Part shown: in pieces, positions 22,738-23,763 of the stretch
Position numbering within the stretch: the first letter of the stretch is position 1
Layout of the letters: each line of letters starts with the position of its first letter
NCBI GenBank assembly: GCA_001515955.1
Contig: LOES01000051.1
Span: forward strand, 1 to 23,763
Origin: Clostridia bacterium BRH_c25
Lineage (GTDB): Bacteria > Bacillota_A > Clostridia > Lutisporales > Lutisporaceae
Reading direction: 5' to 3'
DNA: 23,763 nucleotides
Made by a program: the position numbers and the translations under genes
The notes under the pieces: generated by a model
Databases searched by the model: none
The model's input: only the letters and a program-made list of their open reading frames with translations
Told to the model about the DNA's origin: nothing

Positions 22738-23475
22738 CTACTTTGACTGTAGTTCATTGGAGAGCTTTGCGCCAATTCCGCAGATATATCCGATTTGCTC
22801 TGTCATGTGGTTATTTTTCATACGTTCTACCGGGCCGGAAACTGAGATGCTTCCCAAAAGACGCCCACCGGAAGTAAATATCGGAATGGCAATTGCCATC
22901 AAGCCCTCATCTCTTTCGCCAAGACTGATTGCATAACCATTTTCTCTAACGGAGGAGAGGGTGGCGAAAAATTCTGGAGTGGCATCCGGTACAAGATGGA
23001 TAACCTGTTCGGGGCTTAGATAAGCTAACAGAACCTTTCCGGAAGCACCTTTGGACAGCGGCAGGATCTGTCCCACCTCCATGACCTGTCGAAGGGCGTG
23101 GGTGGATTCAAGCCGGGCTACACAGATCCGCTTGTCATCCGAGCGCTCATACAGAGCAATGCTTTCGTTGAATTTATCCCGCAGCTGATGCATGTATTTC
23201 ATAGCAAATGAAATATAGTAGGCACGATCTACAGGGGGAAACAATTCCGCCAGCTTTTTCATGGATGGTCCGAGTATGATTTTTTTACTTCCGCTTTTCC
23301 TGGCAAGATAGCCACGGGCTTCCATGGCTGTGCACAGCCTGTGAATTGTACTGGGGGGTAAACCAGTCTTGGCAGTCAATTGTGTGATGGACAGCTCGCT
23401 GGCATCATCAAGAAAGCACTCAAAGATGTCGAACACCCGATCCAAAATTTTTATGCTGGAAAATTGATCTTTCAA
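22738..23475 (-). CDS. IclR-family transcriptional regulator
   Basis: Cytosolic DNA-binding regulator of about 245 residues. A winged helix-turn-helix (FDIFECFLDDASELSITQLT through AKTGLPPSTIHRLCTAMEAR, YLARK) is followed by the IclR effector domain with LSKGASGKVLLAYLSPEQV and the closing RDEGLMAIAIPIFTSGGRLLGSISVSGP. The TTG start at 23475 is favoured by GAGGTGA five bases upstream; a GTG at 23499 would add eight residues but has no clear ribosome site. IclR proteins usually repress or activate a nearby catabolic operon in response to a small metabolite. Candidate sites are the two palindromes before the ABC genes and the palindrome in its own leader. It is convergent with the glycohydrolase gene and divergent from the CoA-transferase gene. 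Confidence 0.9.
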   Translation of the reverse strand: MKDQFSSIKILDRVFDIFECFLDDASELSITQLTAKTGLPPSTIHRLCTAMEARGYLARKSGSKKIILGPSMKKLAELFPPVDRAYYISFAMKYMHQLRDKFNESIALYERSDDKRICVARLESTHALRQVMEVGQILPLSKGASGKVLLAYLSPEQVIHLVPDATPEFFATLSSVRENGYAISLGERDEGLMAIAIPIFTSGGRLLGSISVSGPVERMKNNHMTEQIGYICGIGAKLSNELQSK

Positions 23476-23502
23476 AGGATTCACCTCAAGTCCGGCCACA
23501 TG

Positions 23503-23515
23503 ACAGCGGCGCTGT
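23503..23515. promoter_or_regulatory. palindrome in the iclR leader
   Basis: ACAGCG-G-CGCTGT is a perfect palindrome between the predicted iclR -10 element and its start codons, next to the predicted transcription start. The position suits autoregulation. Its sequence differs from the ATTCC-type palindromes upstream of the transporter. Confidence 0.4.
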
Positions 23516-23528
23516 ATTTAATATGGAT

Positions 23529-23537
23529 ATTATAGCA
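23529..23537 (-). promoter_or_regulatory. extended -10 promoter of the iclR gene
   Basis: On the minus strand the sequence reads TGC-TATAAT, a consensus extended -10. The predicted start lies near 23522, upstream of both possible start codons. No good -35 box was found at the usual distance. Confidence 0.5.
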
Positions 23538-23610
23538 CAAATTCATAAGTATTGTTGTTGATTTTACTTACGAAAAAATAAAAATGTAGAATTGAGAGAG
23601 AGAGAAATAT

Positions 23611-23763
23611 ATGCCAAAGGCATTACAGAATATAAGAGTCATAGATTGCTCCACCGTAATAGCAGCACCATTTGCCGCAGGACTTTTAGCGGACTTTGGC
23701 GCGGAGGTTATCAAGGTGGAAATGCCCGGAAAGGGTGATCCGCTGCGGACCCTTGGGCCATAT
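23611..23763 (+). CDS. family III CoA-transferase, CaiB/BaiF type (partial, N-terminus)
   Basis: The first 51 codons of a gene that runs off the right edge. The protein begins [20 protein letters not shown] followed by [20 protein letters not shown] and GDPLRTLGP. This is the standard N-terminus of family III CoA-transferases (formyl-CoA transferase, CaiB, BaiF), which move CoA between carboxylic acids. The AGP/[17 protein letters not shown] block is diagnostic; the catalytic Asp lies beyond the window. It is transcribed divergently from the IclR regulator, a common arrangement for a target operon. The ribosome site is a purine-rich GAGAGAGAGAGA repeat five bases before ATG rather than a clean AGGAGG. 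The likely role is activation of a carboxylic acid intermediate in the regulated pathway. Confidence 0.88.
   Translation, partial: MPKALQNIRVIDCSTVIAAPFAAGLLADFGAEVIKVEMPGKGDPLRTLGPY

Overview
The window looks like the chromosome of an anaerobic, low-GC Gram-positive bacterium of the Clostridia type. Supporting signs are strong AGGAGG-like ribosome binding sites, AT-rich intergenic DNA with sigma-A-like promoters, many hairpin-plus-T-run terminators, a stand-alone rubredoxin, and several protein families typical of Firmicutes (LplB/YtcP permeases, a YfmS-like soluble chemoreceptor). This is inference from content; no 16S or other species marker is present.

Layout. (1) 1-3420: the tail of an inositol-catabolic operon (iolE, myo-inosose-2 dehydratase), a LacI-family regulator, and a MocR/LysN-type aminotransferase with its own terminator. 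(2) 3421-5635: rubredoxin, then a complete tRNA-Gln(CUG). The 3' half of this tRNA gene plus its terminator is repeated about 1.37 kb downstream. Between the two copies lie a truncated UPF0175 gene and an intact UPF0175/DUF3368 (PIN-like) toxin-antitoxin-type pair. The repeat starts at the anticodon loop, as expected for a tRNA-targeted integration with left and right attachment sites, but no integrase is present. (3) 5636-7920: an AT-rich sirtuin, a small cupin protein and an S66 LD-carboxypeptidase.

(4) 7921-13370: a signalling module. An extracytoplasmic dCache sensor without an output domain is followed directly by an OmpR-type response regulator and then a histidine kinase whose dCache sensor is a clear paralogue of the first. 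Next is a YfcC/DcuC-family carrier with a perfect 11-bp inverted repeat upstream. (5) 13389-17978: a soluble YfmS-like chemoreceptor and a three-subunit molybdenum hydroxylase (xanthine dehydrogenase family: Mo, 2Fe-2S and FAD subunits). (6) 17979-23763: a regulated ABC importer (two permeases and a lipoprotein, no ATPase) preceded by a good promoter and two matching 17-bp palindromes. It is followed by an ADP-ribosylglycohydrolase-family enzyme, a convergent IclR regulator, and the start of a family III (CaiB/BaiF) CoA-transferase.

Taken together, regions 4-6 look like a catabolic neighbourhood: ligand sensing (dCache kinase plus accessory sensor, chemoreceptor), uptake (YfcC carrier, LplB/YtcP importer) and breakdown (Mo hydroxylase, glycohydrolase-fold enzyme, CoA-transferase). 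The substrate cannot be named from sequence. The most unusual items are the tRNA-flanked toxin-antitoxin segment and the kinase-less twin sensor encoded beside the two-component system.
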